Shown here in pieces: positions 1 to 5,658 of a stretch of 13,626 bases of DNA. This stretch comes from Bacilli bacterium (GTDB taxonomy: Bacteria > Bacillota_I > Bacilli_A > ML615J-28 > CAG-698): the NCBI GenBank assembly GCA_028693885.1, contig JAQUUM010000016.1, forward strand, positions 1 through 13,626. Direction: 5' to 3'. Numbering within the stretch: the stretch's first letter is position 1; each line of letters opens with the position of its first letter. Under the pieces are notes generated by a model that worked only from the letters and a program-made list of their open reading frames with translations, ran no database searches and was not told the DNA's origin. The position numbers and the translations under genes are program-made.

Positions 1-34
1 ACATAAAAGTTAGAAAAAGAATTAGTTTTTTCAT
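1..34 (-). CDS. Start of a truncated gene with a signal-peptide-like N-terminus
   Basis: An ATG at 34-32 on the minus strand opens a frame reading MKKLILFLTFM before it leaves the window. Two lysines followed by a hydrophobic stretch are the usual opening of a lipoprotein or secreted protein. A purine-rich GAGGGCAGG ribosome binding site lies directly upstream (36-45). Only 11 codons are visible, so the product cannot be named. It reads in the same direction as the permease behind it, but a terminator at 79-110 separates the two. Confidence 0.45.
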   Translation of the reverse strand, partial: MKKLILFLTFM

Positions 35-52
35 ACCTGCCCTCGCTTTTAT

Positions 53-61
53 ATTTTAACA
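53..61 (-). promoter_or_regulatory. Candidate extended -10 promoter for the truncated gene at the left edge
   Basis: On the minus strand the sequence reads TGTTAAAAT, an extended -10 element (TGn plus TAAAAT), about 20 bases upstream of the ATG at 34. No convincing -35 box is visible at the usual distance, so this is a weak call based on position and the TGn motif. Confidence 0.3.
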
Positions 62-78
62 TATTTTATATATTTATA

Positions 79-110
79 AAAGAAAAGAAAAGTCAAAAAA
101 GACTTTTCTT
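79..110 (-). terminator. Rho-independent terminator after the permease gene
   Basis: A perfect 10-bp inverted repeat (arms 85-94 and 101-110, AAGAAAAGTC and GACTTTTCTT) encloses a 6-base loop. Read on the minus strand, the stem runs into a T-rich tail (TTCTTTT). It lies 24 bases past the permease stop codon. The stem is AT-rich, so strength is uncertain. Confidence 0.7.
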
Positions 111-133
111 AAACTTCATTTAAACTATTTTTT

Positions 134-1153
134 TTAAACAAAAAGATATCCAAATATATTAAACAAATATCCCATAACTATAATACCTATAGTTACTATA
201 CCAACAAAAGTTAAAAGCAATTTTGTTTTTACAACTTTTTTTATCATTATAATCGAAGGCAAAGAAAGTGCAGTTACAGCCATCATAAACGAAAGCACAG
301 TTCCAATTCCCACGCCTTTTAATACTAATGCTTCTGCAATTGGTAATGTACCAAATATATCAGCATACATCGGAATTCCAATAATCGTGGCAATTATAAC
401 AGAGAATGGATTTTTACTACCTAAAACTGTTTCAATAAATGATTGTGGGATAAAGCCATGAATTATTGCACCAATTCCCACTCCAATTAAAATATAAATC
501 CAAACTCTTTTAATAATCTCTTTAACTTGATCAAAAGAATATTTAAGTCTATCTTTACGAGTCATTTTAACTTCTTCTATCTCAGTAACACTAGCACTAT
601 CAATTTTCGCCGTAACGAACTCTTCAACATATTTATCCATCTTAAAAAAGCCAATTAAACTTCCGCCAATTACAGCTATAACAAGCCCCACTACAACATA
701 AGCAATTGCAATTTGCCAGTTAAAAATACTAGCAAGTAAAATAACTGAAGCCAAATCAACTAAAGGAGATGATATTAAAAACGAAAAAGTAACTCCAACA
801 GGAAGACCTGCTCTTGTAAAACCTATAAAAATTGGAATAGATGAACAAGAACAAAAAGGTGTTATAGTTCCAAGCAAAGCTCCAATTATATTAGCCCATA
901 TACCTTTAAATCTACCTAATATTTTTTTAGTTCTTTCAGGACTAAAATAAGATTGCACATAAGATGCAATAAATATCAAAACTGATAATAAAATAAAAAT
1001 CTTTATAACATCATAAAAGAAAAAAGTAATTCCTTTATATAATAGTGAATCAACATTAATTTTTAGAACACTTCCAAAAAACCAATTGACTATATCTTGA
1101 AGCCACTGCATTTTTAGTAATTGATTATTCATCCATTCAAAAACAATTTTCAT
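134..1153 (-). CDS. COG0701/DUF318 permease (ArsP-like family)
   Basis: This 339-residue integral membrane protein has about eight hydrophobic segments in two blocks. They are split by a charged cytoplasmic loop near residues 171-212. The family signature TPFCSCSSIP is at residues 98-107, with the paired cysteines C101 and C103, and a second conserved stretch PMYADIFGTLPIAEAL follows at 261-276. Characterised ArsP members export trivalent organoarsenicals through such cysteines, but many homologues are uncharacterised, so the substrate here is not known. The ATG at 1153 is supported by an AAAGGCGG ribosome binding site 6 bases upstream. The gene is monocistronic: it has its own promoter with a palindrome touching the -10 box, which suggests control by an unseen repressor, possibly thiol- or metalloid-sensing. 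The family call is firm and the substrate is open. Confidence 0.88.
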   Translation of the reverse strand: MKIVFEWMNNQLLKMQWLQDIVNWFFGSVLKINVDSLLYKGITFFFYDVIKIFILLSVLIFIASYVQSYFSPERTKKILGRFKGIWANIIGALLGTITPFCSCSSIPIFIGFTRAGLPVGVTFSFLISSPLVDLASVILLASIFNWQIAIAYVVVGLVIAVIGGSLIGFFKMDKYVEEFVTAKIDSASVTEIEEVKMTRKDRLKYSFDQVKEIIKRVWIYILIGVGIGAIIHGFIPQSFIETVLGSKNPFSVIIATIIGIPMYADIFGTLPIAEALVLKGVGIGTVLSFMMAVTALSLPSIIMIKKVVKTKLLLTFVGIVTIGIIVMGYLFNIFGYLFV

Positions 1154-1174
1154 AAAATACCGCCTTTAAATACT

Positions 1175-1194
1175 ATATAGATAACTATCTATAT
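1175..1194. promoter_or_regulatory. Palindromic operator candidate at the permease promoter
   Basis: A perfect palindrome, ATATAGATA-AC-TATCTATAT, has 9-bp arms and a 2-base centre. It overlaps the downstream end of the -10 box and covers the expected transcription start. A dimeric repressor bound here would block RNA polymerase. The AT-rich twofold form resembles ArsR/SmtB-type operators, which often control this permease family, but no regulator gene lies in the window, so the assignment is inference. Confidence 0.6.
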
Positions 1195-1220
1195 TATACA
1201 TATTTTGTTTAGATTGTCAA
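1193..1220 (-). promoter_or_regulatory. Sigma-A promoter of the permease gene
   Basis: The minus strand carries a perfect TTGACA (-35, 1215-1220) and a perfect TATAAT (-10, 1193-1198) separated by 16 bases. Transcription should begin near 1186, giving a leader of about 30 bases before the ATG at 1153. It is the best promoter match in the window. Confidence 0.85.
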
Positions 1221-1240
1221 AAGAATATACTTATTAATTT

Positions 1241-1272
1241 AAAATAAGGAAAAGCTTCAAAGCTTTCCCTTA
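1241..1272 (-). terminator. Terminator of the B12 uptake operon
   Basis: Arms 1245-1257 and 1260-1272 form a 13-bp stem with one A/C mismatch. On the minus strand the stem is followed by TTATTTTAAATT, a modest T-rich tail. The hairpin begins at the stop codon of the S component gene, which is typical for compact genomes. Because the nominal loop is only two bases, the top pairs will open in practice. Confidence 0.65.
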
Positions 1273-1788
1273 TAAATCAATCGAACTATATTTTTCATTA
1301 AATCTATTTATTGCTTCTTTTAAAGGATTATATACCCAAATAATACTCACAAAACTACTAACTGCAAGAATTGCTGTAAATGGTAAATCAGCTATTAAAT
1401 AAGCATATAAGTCTATTTTTAAAATCAAAACATTTACAACTAAAAAAGGTAGCACATAAATAAAAGCATATATTATACTAAGCAAACCCAAAAGATAAAC
1501 ATTCTCTACTTTTTTAAATATAGAATTAATTGTTAAAGGAATGATACTCCACCCAATAATCATACTTATAAAAAAAAGAATATTAAACCCAAAAACTAAA
1601 TTATCAAGCAAGACATGCACAAAAATAATGATCAAAGTCTTTTTTGTTTTCAAGACTCTTGAATATAGCATTATTAATAAAATAGTTAATTGAATATTTG
1701 GCAAAAAAGATAATACTAATTCCTGAACAAATAAAATTGCAGTTAATACTGCAAGCAAAGTAATTTCTCTAGTATTTATATTTTTCAT
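1270..1788 (-). CDS. ECF transporter S component, probably cobalamin-specific
   Basis: This 172-residue protein has about five to six hydrophobic helices and almost no soluble domain, the size and shape of an ECF-transporter substrate-binding (S) subunit. The first helix (residues about 9-29) carries A13-VLT-A17, the AxxxA motif by which S components dock on the EcfT scaffold. The stretch LSFLPNIQLTILLIMLYSR (26-44) followed by HVLLDNLVFGF (58-68) resembles Firmicute S components. S subunits bind vitamins and need the EcfA, EcfA' and EcfT proteins, which are not in this window and must be shared from elsewhere. Cobalamin specificity is inferred from the upstream cobalamin riboswitch and the two partner genes; CbrT is the known B12 S component. 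Its ATG overlaps the previous stop (ATGA), with a GGTGAT ribosome binding site. Confidence 0.8.
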   Translation of the reverse strand: MKNINTREITLLAVLTAILFVQELVLSFLPNIQLTILLIMLYSRVLKTKKTLIIIFVHVLLDNLVFGFNILFFISMIIGWSIIPLTINSIFKKVENVYLLGLLSIIYAFIYVLPFLVVNVLILKIDLYAYLIADLPFTAILAVSSFVSIIWVYNPLKEAINRFNEKYSSIDL

Positions 1789-2183
1789 GAGAAATCACCA
1801 ACGCTTGTATAAACAAATTTTATTATATCTTTATCTTTAAAATCTAGAGTTTTAATTCCTTTGGTTGCTAAAGCATCGTTTTTTAGAATCTTAATGAAAT
1901 CATTAACTCCATCAGTTTTAACACTTTCAAATTCTTTTAAAAATCCGCTACTATCTACTAAAATATCATAGCGCTCATTTAACAAAATATACAGCGTTGT
2001 TTTTTCACCATTTGTATATTCATTAAATTCCACTACTTCATTTATTGTTTCAACACCTGCTTCATCAATTAAAATAATAGTTATACTTCCATTACTAATA
2101 TTAGGCATACTAATAAAATAGATAAAGATGATTAAGCCTATGCCTAAAATAGATAACCCAATCTTAATAATTATATTTTTCAT
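1785..2183 (-). CDS. Membrane-anchored DUF4430 protein (transcobalamin beta-domain-like)
   Basis: Residues 4-25 form one N-terminal membrane anchor without a lipobox cysteine, and the rest (about 33-127) is extracellular. The soluble part follows the DUF4430 pattern: an opening strand (SITIILIDEAG, 33-43), a stretch where the ligand-domain leucine is expected (TTLYILLNE, 62-70), a central FLKEFESVKT (81-90), DFIKILKN (95-102) where other members have a Trp and an asparagine before a turn, and the closing DKDIIKFVYT (117-126). DUF4430 is the fold of the C-terminal B12-capping domain of intrinsic factor and transcobalamin. The start codon directly abuts the stop of the upstream gene (TAA-ATG), and I see no Shine-Dalgarno sequence, so translation probably depends on coupling. 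The family call rests on pattern recognition; the B12 role comes from the operon. Confidence 0.7.
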   Translation of the reverse strand: MKNIIIKIGLSILGIGLIIFIYFISMPNISNGSITIILIDEAGVETINEVVEFNEYTNGEKTTLYILLNERYDILVDSSGFLKEFESVKTDGVNDFIKILKNDALATKGIKTLDFKDKDIIKFVYTSVGDFS

Positions 2184-3035
2184 TTAAGAAAAAACATTAA
2201 TTCTTTCATCTAATTTTTTAAATTCTTGATAAAGTAAAAACGCTGAAAAAGCTTGCGGTGTTGAAAAACTAAGGTCAGCCTCACTATCTTCTTTTAACCA
2301 TTTAAAAGCATTATCTAATTTATAATCAAAAAGAATACTAATTAAATCTATACCATTAATATCTCTAGGATTTTCATTAAGCGCTAAAAATGCCATTGCT
2401 GCTATTGCAGTACTCGCAGAGTTGTTATTCCCCCAAGAGTTAATCCCTTCTGTACTTAGTGATTCAATGATTAAGTTTCTATGAGATGTTAAATCATAAT
2501 CTTTATTTGCTAAAGCTATAATTACTTGACTTGCATAATCACTATCACTATATGAATTATTTTCTAAATCTAATACATATTCTTCAAAAGTATTTTTTAA
2601 TTCATTCTCAATTTCTAAAACATTTAATGCATAAATAATATTAAGCATATCATAAACACTAGTAATACTTTCTGCTTCAATTAAATTCAACTCATTAATC
2701 ACATTTGTTTGATCAAGCCCGAAAAAATCATTACTTATTACGATTTTAAATAAATTAAGAGGCGTTTTTTCTAAACTATTTAGATAAATACCTAATTCAT
2801 TTTCATCTAAATCAATTCTAGATTTATCAAAATCTTCTAACTTTTTTAAAGCTCCCATAACATAAAAATTAACAACATACTCGTTTTCTTCAAACACTAC
2901 ATAATCCATTACCATAGTTTCAATAAAACTATCAACATATGAATCGACATTTTGATCAACTACATCTTTTTGTTCATTGTTTGAGCACCCAGCAAACACC
3001 AACAAAAAAATCAACATTAAAAACAATTTTTTCAT
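2184..3035 (-). CDS. Lipoprotein with transcobalamin/prenyltransferase-type alpha/alpha barrel
   Basis: A lipoprotein signal peptide (residues 1-16) ends in VFAG-C17, so the mature 267-residue protein is lipid-anchored outside the membrane. The remainder is almost wholly helical. The repeat signature is clear in the second half: SDSDYASQVIIAL (163-175), NSASTAIAAMAFLAL (205-219) and FSTPQAFSAFLLYQEF (257-272). These match the 'D/N-S-T-A...ALAAL' and 'TPQA...AL' rhythm of prenyltransferase/squalene-cyclase-like toroids and of the alpha-domain of intrinsic factor. No cyclase acid motif (DxDD) is seen, so a binding role is more likely than catalysis. It is the first gene behind the cobalamin riboswitch, with GAGGAG 6 bases before the ATG, and is followed without a gap by the DUF4430 gene. 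I infer that the two proteins form the two halves of a B12 binder. Confidence 0.72.
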   Translation of the reverse strand: MKKLFLMLIFLLVFAGCSNNEQKDVVDQNVDSYVDSFIETMVMDYVVFEENEYVVNFYVMGALKKLEDFDKSRIDLDENELGIYLNSLEKTPLNLFKIVISNDFFGLDQTNVINELNLIEAESITSVYDMLNIIYALNVLEIENELKNTFEEYVLDLENNSYSDSDYASQVIIALANKDYDLTSHRNLIIESLSTEGINSWGNNNSASTAIAAMAFLALNENPRDINGIDLISILFDYKLDNAFKWLKEDSEADLSFSTPQAFSAFLLYQEFKKLDERINVFS

Positions 3036-3060
3036 TTTTTCTCCTCATTTTATATTTTTA

Positions 3061-3216
3061 AAAACAGGTAAGTCTCCCGGCTCAACTTCACTTTACTCTG
3101 AACCTTCCCAAAAATTTTTATTTCCAGTGGTTATTTCATTTCATCAGTTTTACGGTTGCTGGGGCAGCTTGAGCTTTTAACTCAATTCCTTATTAAGTTT
3201 ATTAAACACCTATTAT
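3061..3216 (-). promoter_or_regulatory. Cobalamin (B12) riboswitch
   Basis: The minus strand carries the conserved cobalamin aptamer blocks in the right order. They are AATAGGT, the 5' side of P1 (3208-3214), AATAAGGAATT (3184-3194), a TTGAG/CTCAA stem (3169-3185), GCTGCCCCAGCAACCGTAA (3150-3168), GATGA (3141-3145), the B12-box core CCACTGG (3124-3130), GGAAGG (3103-3108) and GAGCCGGGAGACTTACCTG (3065-3083). The 3' strand ACCTGTT (3063-3069) closes P1 with one G-U pair. It lies 25 bases upstream of the lipoprotein ATG. No terminator hairpin follows, so control is probably at translation, although I cannot see which strand masks the GAGGAG site. Confidence 0.93.
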
Positions 3217-3226
3217 TAAATTCAAT

Positions 3227-3502
3227 TTAAATATTTGCAGCAATAAATCCTATTATATAAAACAGTACTCCAATGCCACTAAACAACAAATAATTTTTTG
3301 CTTGTATAGGATTTTCTTGAACATATAGTCCCCATAAAGCAAAACCAAGTGGTGGAAAAAATATTCCAATTAAAACATGTTTAGCAGTAATTGCATTTGG
3401 TTTTTTGATTTTTTGACTTTTTTCTTTTTTTATAGGCGTACCACACTTCCTACAAAAAACATCATTTTCTAAAACTTCTGTTTTACATTTTTCACAAATC
3501 AT
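3227..3502 (-). CDS. Small zinc-ribbon membrane protein
   Basis: In this 91-residue protein the N-terminal MICEKC...CRKCG has cysteines at 3, 6, 17 and 20, a four-cysteine zinc ribbon. A basic linker (25-35) leads to two hydrophobic segments (about 43-60 and 71-89). Zinc-ribbon plus short membrane domain proteins are common in Firmicutes, and the function of most is unknown. It is the last gene of the polA-dnaI operon, 9 bases after dnaI, with an AGGT ribosome binding site. Its 3' end lies against the B12 riboswitch and may contain that transcript's promoter. No link to replication or to B12 can be shown from the sequence. Confidence 0.75.
   Translation of the reverse strand: MICEKCKTEVLENDVFCRKCGTPIKKEKSQKIKKPNAITAKHVLIGIFFPPLGFALWGLYVQENPIQAKNYLLFSGIGVLFYIIGFIAANI
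3252..3257 (-). promoter_or_regulatory. Candidate -10 box for the B12 riboswitch transcript
   Basis: A perfect TATAAT lies on the minus strand inside the 3' end of the zinc-ribbon gene. It would start RNA near 3245, leaving about 30 bases before P1 of the riboswitch. The -35 region (AGTGGC at 3275-3280) is poor. A second possibility, TTGCTG-17-TTTAAT at 3215-3243, would start transcription inside P1 and so looks unusable. Read-through from the replication operon is the alternative source of this RNA. Confidence 0.35.
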
Positions 3503-3511
3503 ACTTATTAC

Positions 3512-4363
3512 CTATTTTATACGATGGTTTTCATCTGTCAAACTTACTACTTCCATCATATACCTAATCCTTTCAATTATTCGATCGCTTTTTATTGTAT
3601 TAACTTCACTTGAAGTTTCATTCAAATGTTGTCTTAATAAATTTAGATCATAATTGCTAGTCATAAAGACTGGCAAATTAGCATTAAGTCTATAGTTTAA
3701 TACTGGTCCTAATATATCATCTCTAATAAAATTAGTATTGTTTTCAGCTCCAATATCATCTAACATTAAAATGTCAACTGATTTCAATTTATCAACAATT
3801 CCTTCTAAAGCACCACTTGCAACAGCACTTCTTAAATTCCTTACTAAATCAGGATAATAAACAAATAAAACAGTTTTATTCATTTTAGTAAGTTGTTTCG
3901 CCAACTTTAATAAAATAAAAGTTTTTCCACTTCCAAAAGAACCATGAATATAAATTCCTTTAGTAAAAATATTATCATAATAGTTTTTATTAAATGTTTC
4001 AATCGCTTTAAAAATATTAGCTCGTTTATTATTATAAATCAATTCTTGATCTTCAACATCAACTTCTGGAAAATAAAGCATTTCTAATAAATAATCTTTA
4101 TTAACTCTAAAGGGACATTCTTTATAAGCTAAAATAACCTTACCATTTTCCATACTTAGTTTAGCTTGCATGTAATCCTCAAAAACACATTTCTTTTTCC
4201 CCATGCATTTACCACATTCGCCTAAATAATTAGCATAAGTTAGAAAACTTCCAAAGTTATCTATTATATCTTTTTCAGTTAATTTATGCTCTTTAATAAA
4301 CTCAAGAATTTCTTTTTTTGAAGTTATTTTCTTTTTTATATCATCGTATTTAGTATTCATCAT
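3512..4363 (-). CDS. dnaI: Primosomal helicase loader DnaI
   Basis: DnaI is an AAA+ ATPase of the DnaC/DnaI family that loads the replicative helicase on DNA with DnaB and DnaD. The 283-residue protein has an N-terminal helicase-binding region with four cysteines (C50, C53, C59, C83), consistent with the zinc-binding domain of Bacillus DnaI. The ATPase follows: Walker A GSFGSGKT (141-148), Walker B LMLDD (199-203), sensor-1 TSN (235-237) and arginines in SDRIIERIR (259-267), where the arginine finger and sensor 2 are expected. Its ATG overlaps the dnaB stop by four bases (ATGA), the same gene order as in Bacillus subtilis. Length and motifs are complete, so it should be functional. Confidence 0.93.
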   Translation of the reverse strand: MMNTKYDDIKKKITSKKEILEFIKEHKLTEKDIIDNFGSFLTYANYLGECGKCMGKKKCVFEDYMQAKLSMENGKVILAYKECPFRVNKDYLLEMLYFPEVDVEDQELIYNNKRANIFKAIETFNKNYYDNIFTKGIYIHGSFGSGKTFILLKLAKQLTKMNKTVLFVYYPDLVRNLRSAVASGALEGIVDKLKSVDILMLDDIGAENNTNFIRDDILGPVLNYRLNANLPVFMTSNYDLNLLRQHLNETSSEVNTIKSDRIIERIRYMMEVVSLTDENHRIK

Positions 4364-5646
4364 TTCCCCTCAAGTATGCTCTTAGCTCTTTCAAAAACTT
4401 TATCTATATTTCCATCATCTTCACTACTATCTATTTTTTTATTTTCAAGGCCTTTTTGGTAATCATCATACCATTCTGGCTTTAATGTTTTATCTTTTTT
4501 ATAGCTTGTTTTTGTTTTAGAATTGCTAGGCACTGTCTTAGTTTTATTTTTCATATAAGTTAAAGCATCTAATGCTGTCTTGATATTAGCCCTAGCCCAA
4601 GTATTAGCAATTTTTTCAAAATAATTATAACTCGGTAATTCACCATTTTTTTCTTTTAAAACCATTAATATCATAACATTAATTACAGCTGGTGAAAAGT
4701 GAGTTTTTTCAAGCAATGCATCTATCATTGCAATTTCTGAAACACTTGGCGAAATCCCTGATGTTGATCTTAGAACATCAGAAGGTGATGAATTCTCTAA
4801 ATAATTTAATAATTCTTTTGTTTCATCATCAACAACACTATTAATAAAAGCATCTTTTTCATTATTAACTAATTTAGGGGTTTTATCATTATTTTTCTTT
4901 TGGAATAATTTTTTAGCATTAGCTGTAATATCTGACAATTTTAAATCTTTATCAATCGTAATAGTTTTAATAATTACTTCATGCATTTCTTCTTCATTTA
5001 ATTTAAATAAATAACTAACTCTGTAAATTGTATCTTTAAATTCTTTAGTTTCTAAAACATTATTATTGATGAATTTCGTATCAAAAAAACTTTTAAAGAA
5101 ACTATAATCAAAGTCTTCATTGTTAATAGTTATATTATTAGAGGTTTTTGCATTTATCATTTTATCAAAAATATCAAGATTAGTTTTTGTTGAAGTGGTA
5201 AAAACTTCATTAAATGTTTTTGTTGTTTCTTGATAGTTTTTTGATGAAGTTTTCTTTTTAGAAAACTTAGCAACTTCACTTTCTCCAATCTCACTTTCTA
5301 ATAAAGCTTTAAGTGTCGCATCGTTTAAAAACAAACTATCACTTAAAGGAGAAACTAATTCATATAAAAAACTCATTTGTTTATTAACATAAACTTTTAA
5401 TAAACCAAAAGCTTGAAGTTTATTAAAGGCATTTTCTAACATCTTAGCACTTGTAAAATGCAAATTATCAAGCAATCTTTTATGATCAAAGCTATCTTCT
5501 GACTCTAAAAAAGAAAGCATCATATAAAGAGAATAACTATCAATTCCTATTAACGGCAAATATAGGAGACTCAGTGTTTTGTAGTCTCCTCCAGTTAAGG
5601 CTATTTGATTGTTTATTTTAAAACTACTATGAATGTCTAAAGCCAT
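4360..5646 (-). CDS. dnaB: Replication initiation and membrane attachment protein DnaB (Firmicute type)
   Basis: This is the Firmicute DnaB/DnaD-superfamily primosome protein, not the helicase called DnaB in E. coli. It remodels origin or restart DNA and recruits the helicase with DnaI. Residues about 1-105 form the winged-helix N-domain (LSLLYLPLIGIDSYSLYMML). A variable lysine/threonine-rich linker follows (about 125-200). A helical region spans 200-250, and the C-terminal DnaB_2/DnaD-like domain (about 265-370) ends in the signature SYNYFEKIANTWARANIKT (339-357). The tail 368-428 is charged. The ATG at 5646 has GAGG seven bases upstream. It is 428 residues against about 470 in Bacillus. 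The context immediately before dnaI confirms the call. Confidence 0.9.
   Translation of the reverse strand: MALDIHSSFKINNQIALTGGDYKTLSLLYLPLIGIDSYSLYMMLSFLESEDSFDHKRLLDNLHFTSAKMLENAFNKLQAFGLLKVYVNKQMSFLYELVSPLSDSLFLNDATLKALLESEIGESEVAKFSKKKTSSKNYQETTKTFNEVFTTSTKTNLDIFDKMINAKTSNNITINNEDFDYSFFKSFFDTKFINNNVLETKEFKDTIYRVSYLFKLNEEEMHEVIIKTITIDKDLKLSDITANAKKLFQKKNNDKTPKLVNNEKDAFINSVVDDETKELLNYLENSSPSDVLRSTSGISPSVSEIAMIDALLEKTHFSPAVINVMILMVLKEKNGELPSYNYFEKIANTWARANIKTALDALTYMKNKTKTVPSNSKTKTSYKKDKTLKPEWYDDYQKGLENKKIDSSEDDGNIDKVFERAKSILEGK
5564..5590. repeat. Intragenic inverted repeat near the dnaB 5' end
   Basis: Perfect 8-bp arms AGGAGACT (5564-5571) and AGTCTCCT (5583-5590) flank an 11-base loop, spanning codons 19-28 of dnaB. 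These are among the more GC-rich bases nearby. In the mRNA this hairpin would lie about 55 bases after the start codon. It has no T-run, so it is not a terminator. It may be chance or may tune translation. Confidence 0.5.
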
Positions 5647-5658
5647 AATAAAACCTCA

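Noticed and set aside
2977..3180. 67-codon plus-strand frame over the riboswitch and the lipoprotein start
   Set aside because: It lies wholly over the conserved cobalamin aptamer and the signal peptide of the minus-strand lipoprotein, has no ribosome binding site and shows no protein-like features.
4758..4779. TGATGTT...AACATCA inverted repeat inside dnaB
   Set aside because: Seven-base AT-rich arms inside a conserved coding segment; nothing sets it apart from background.
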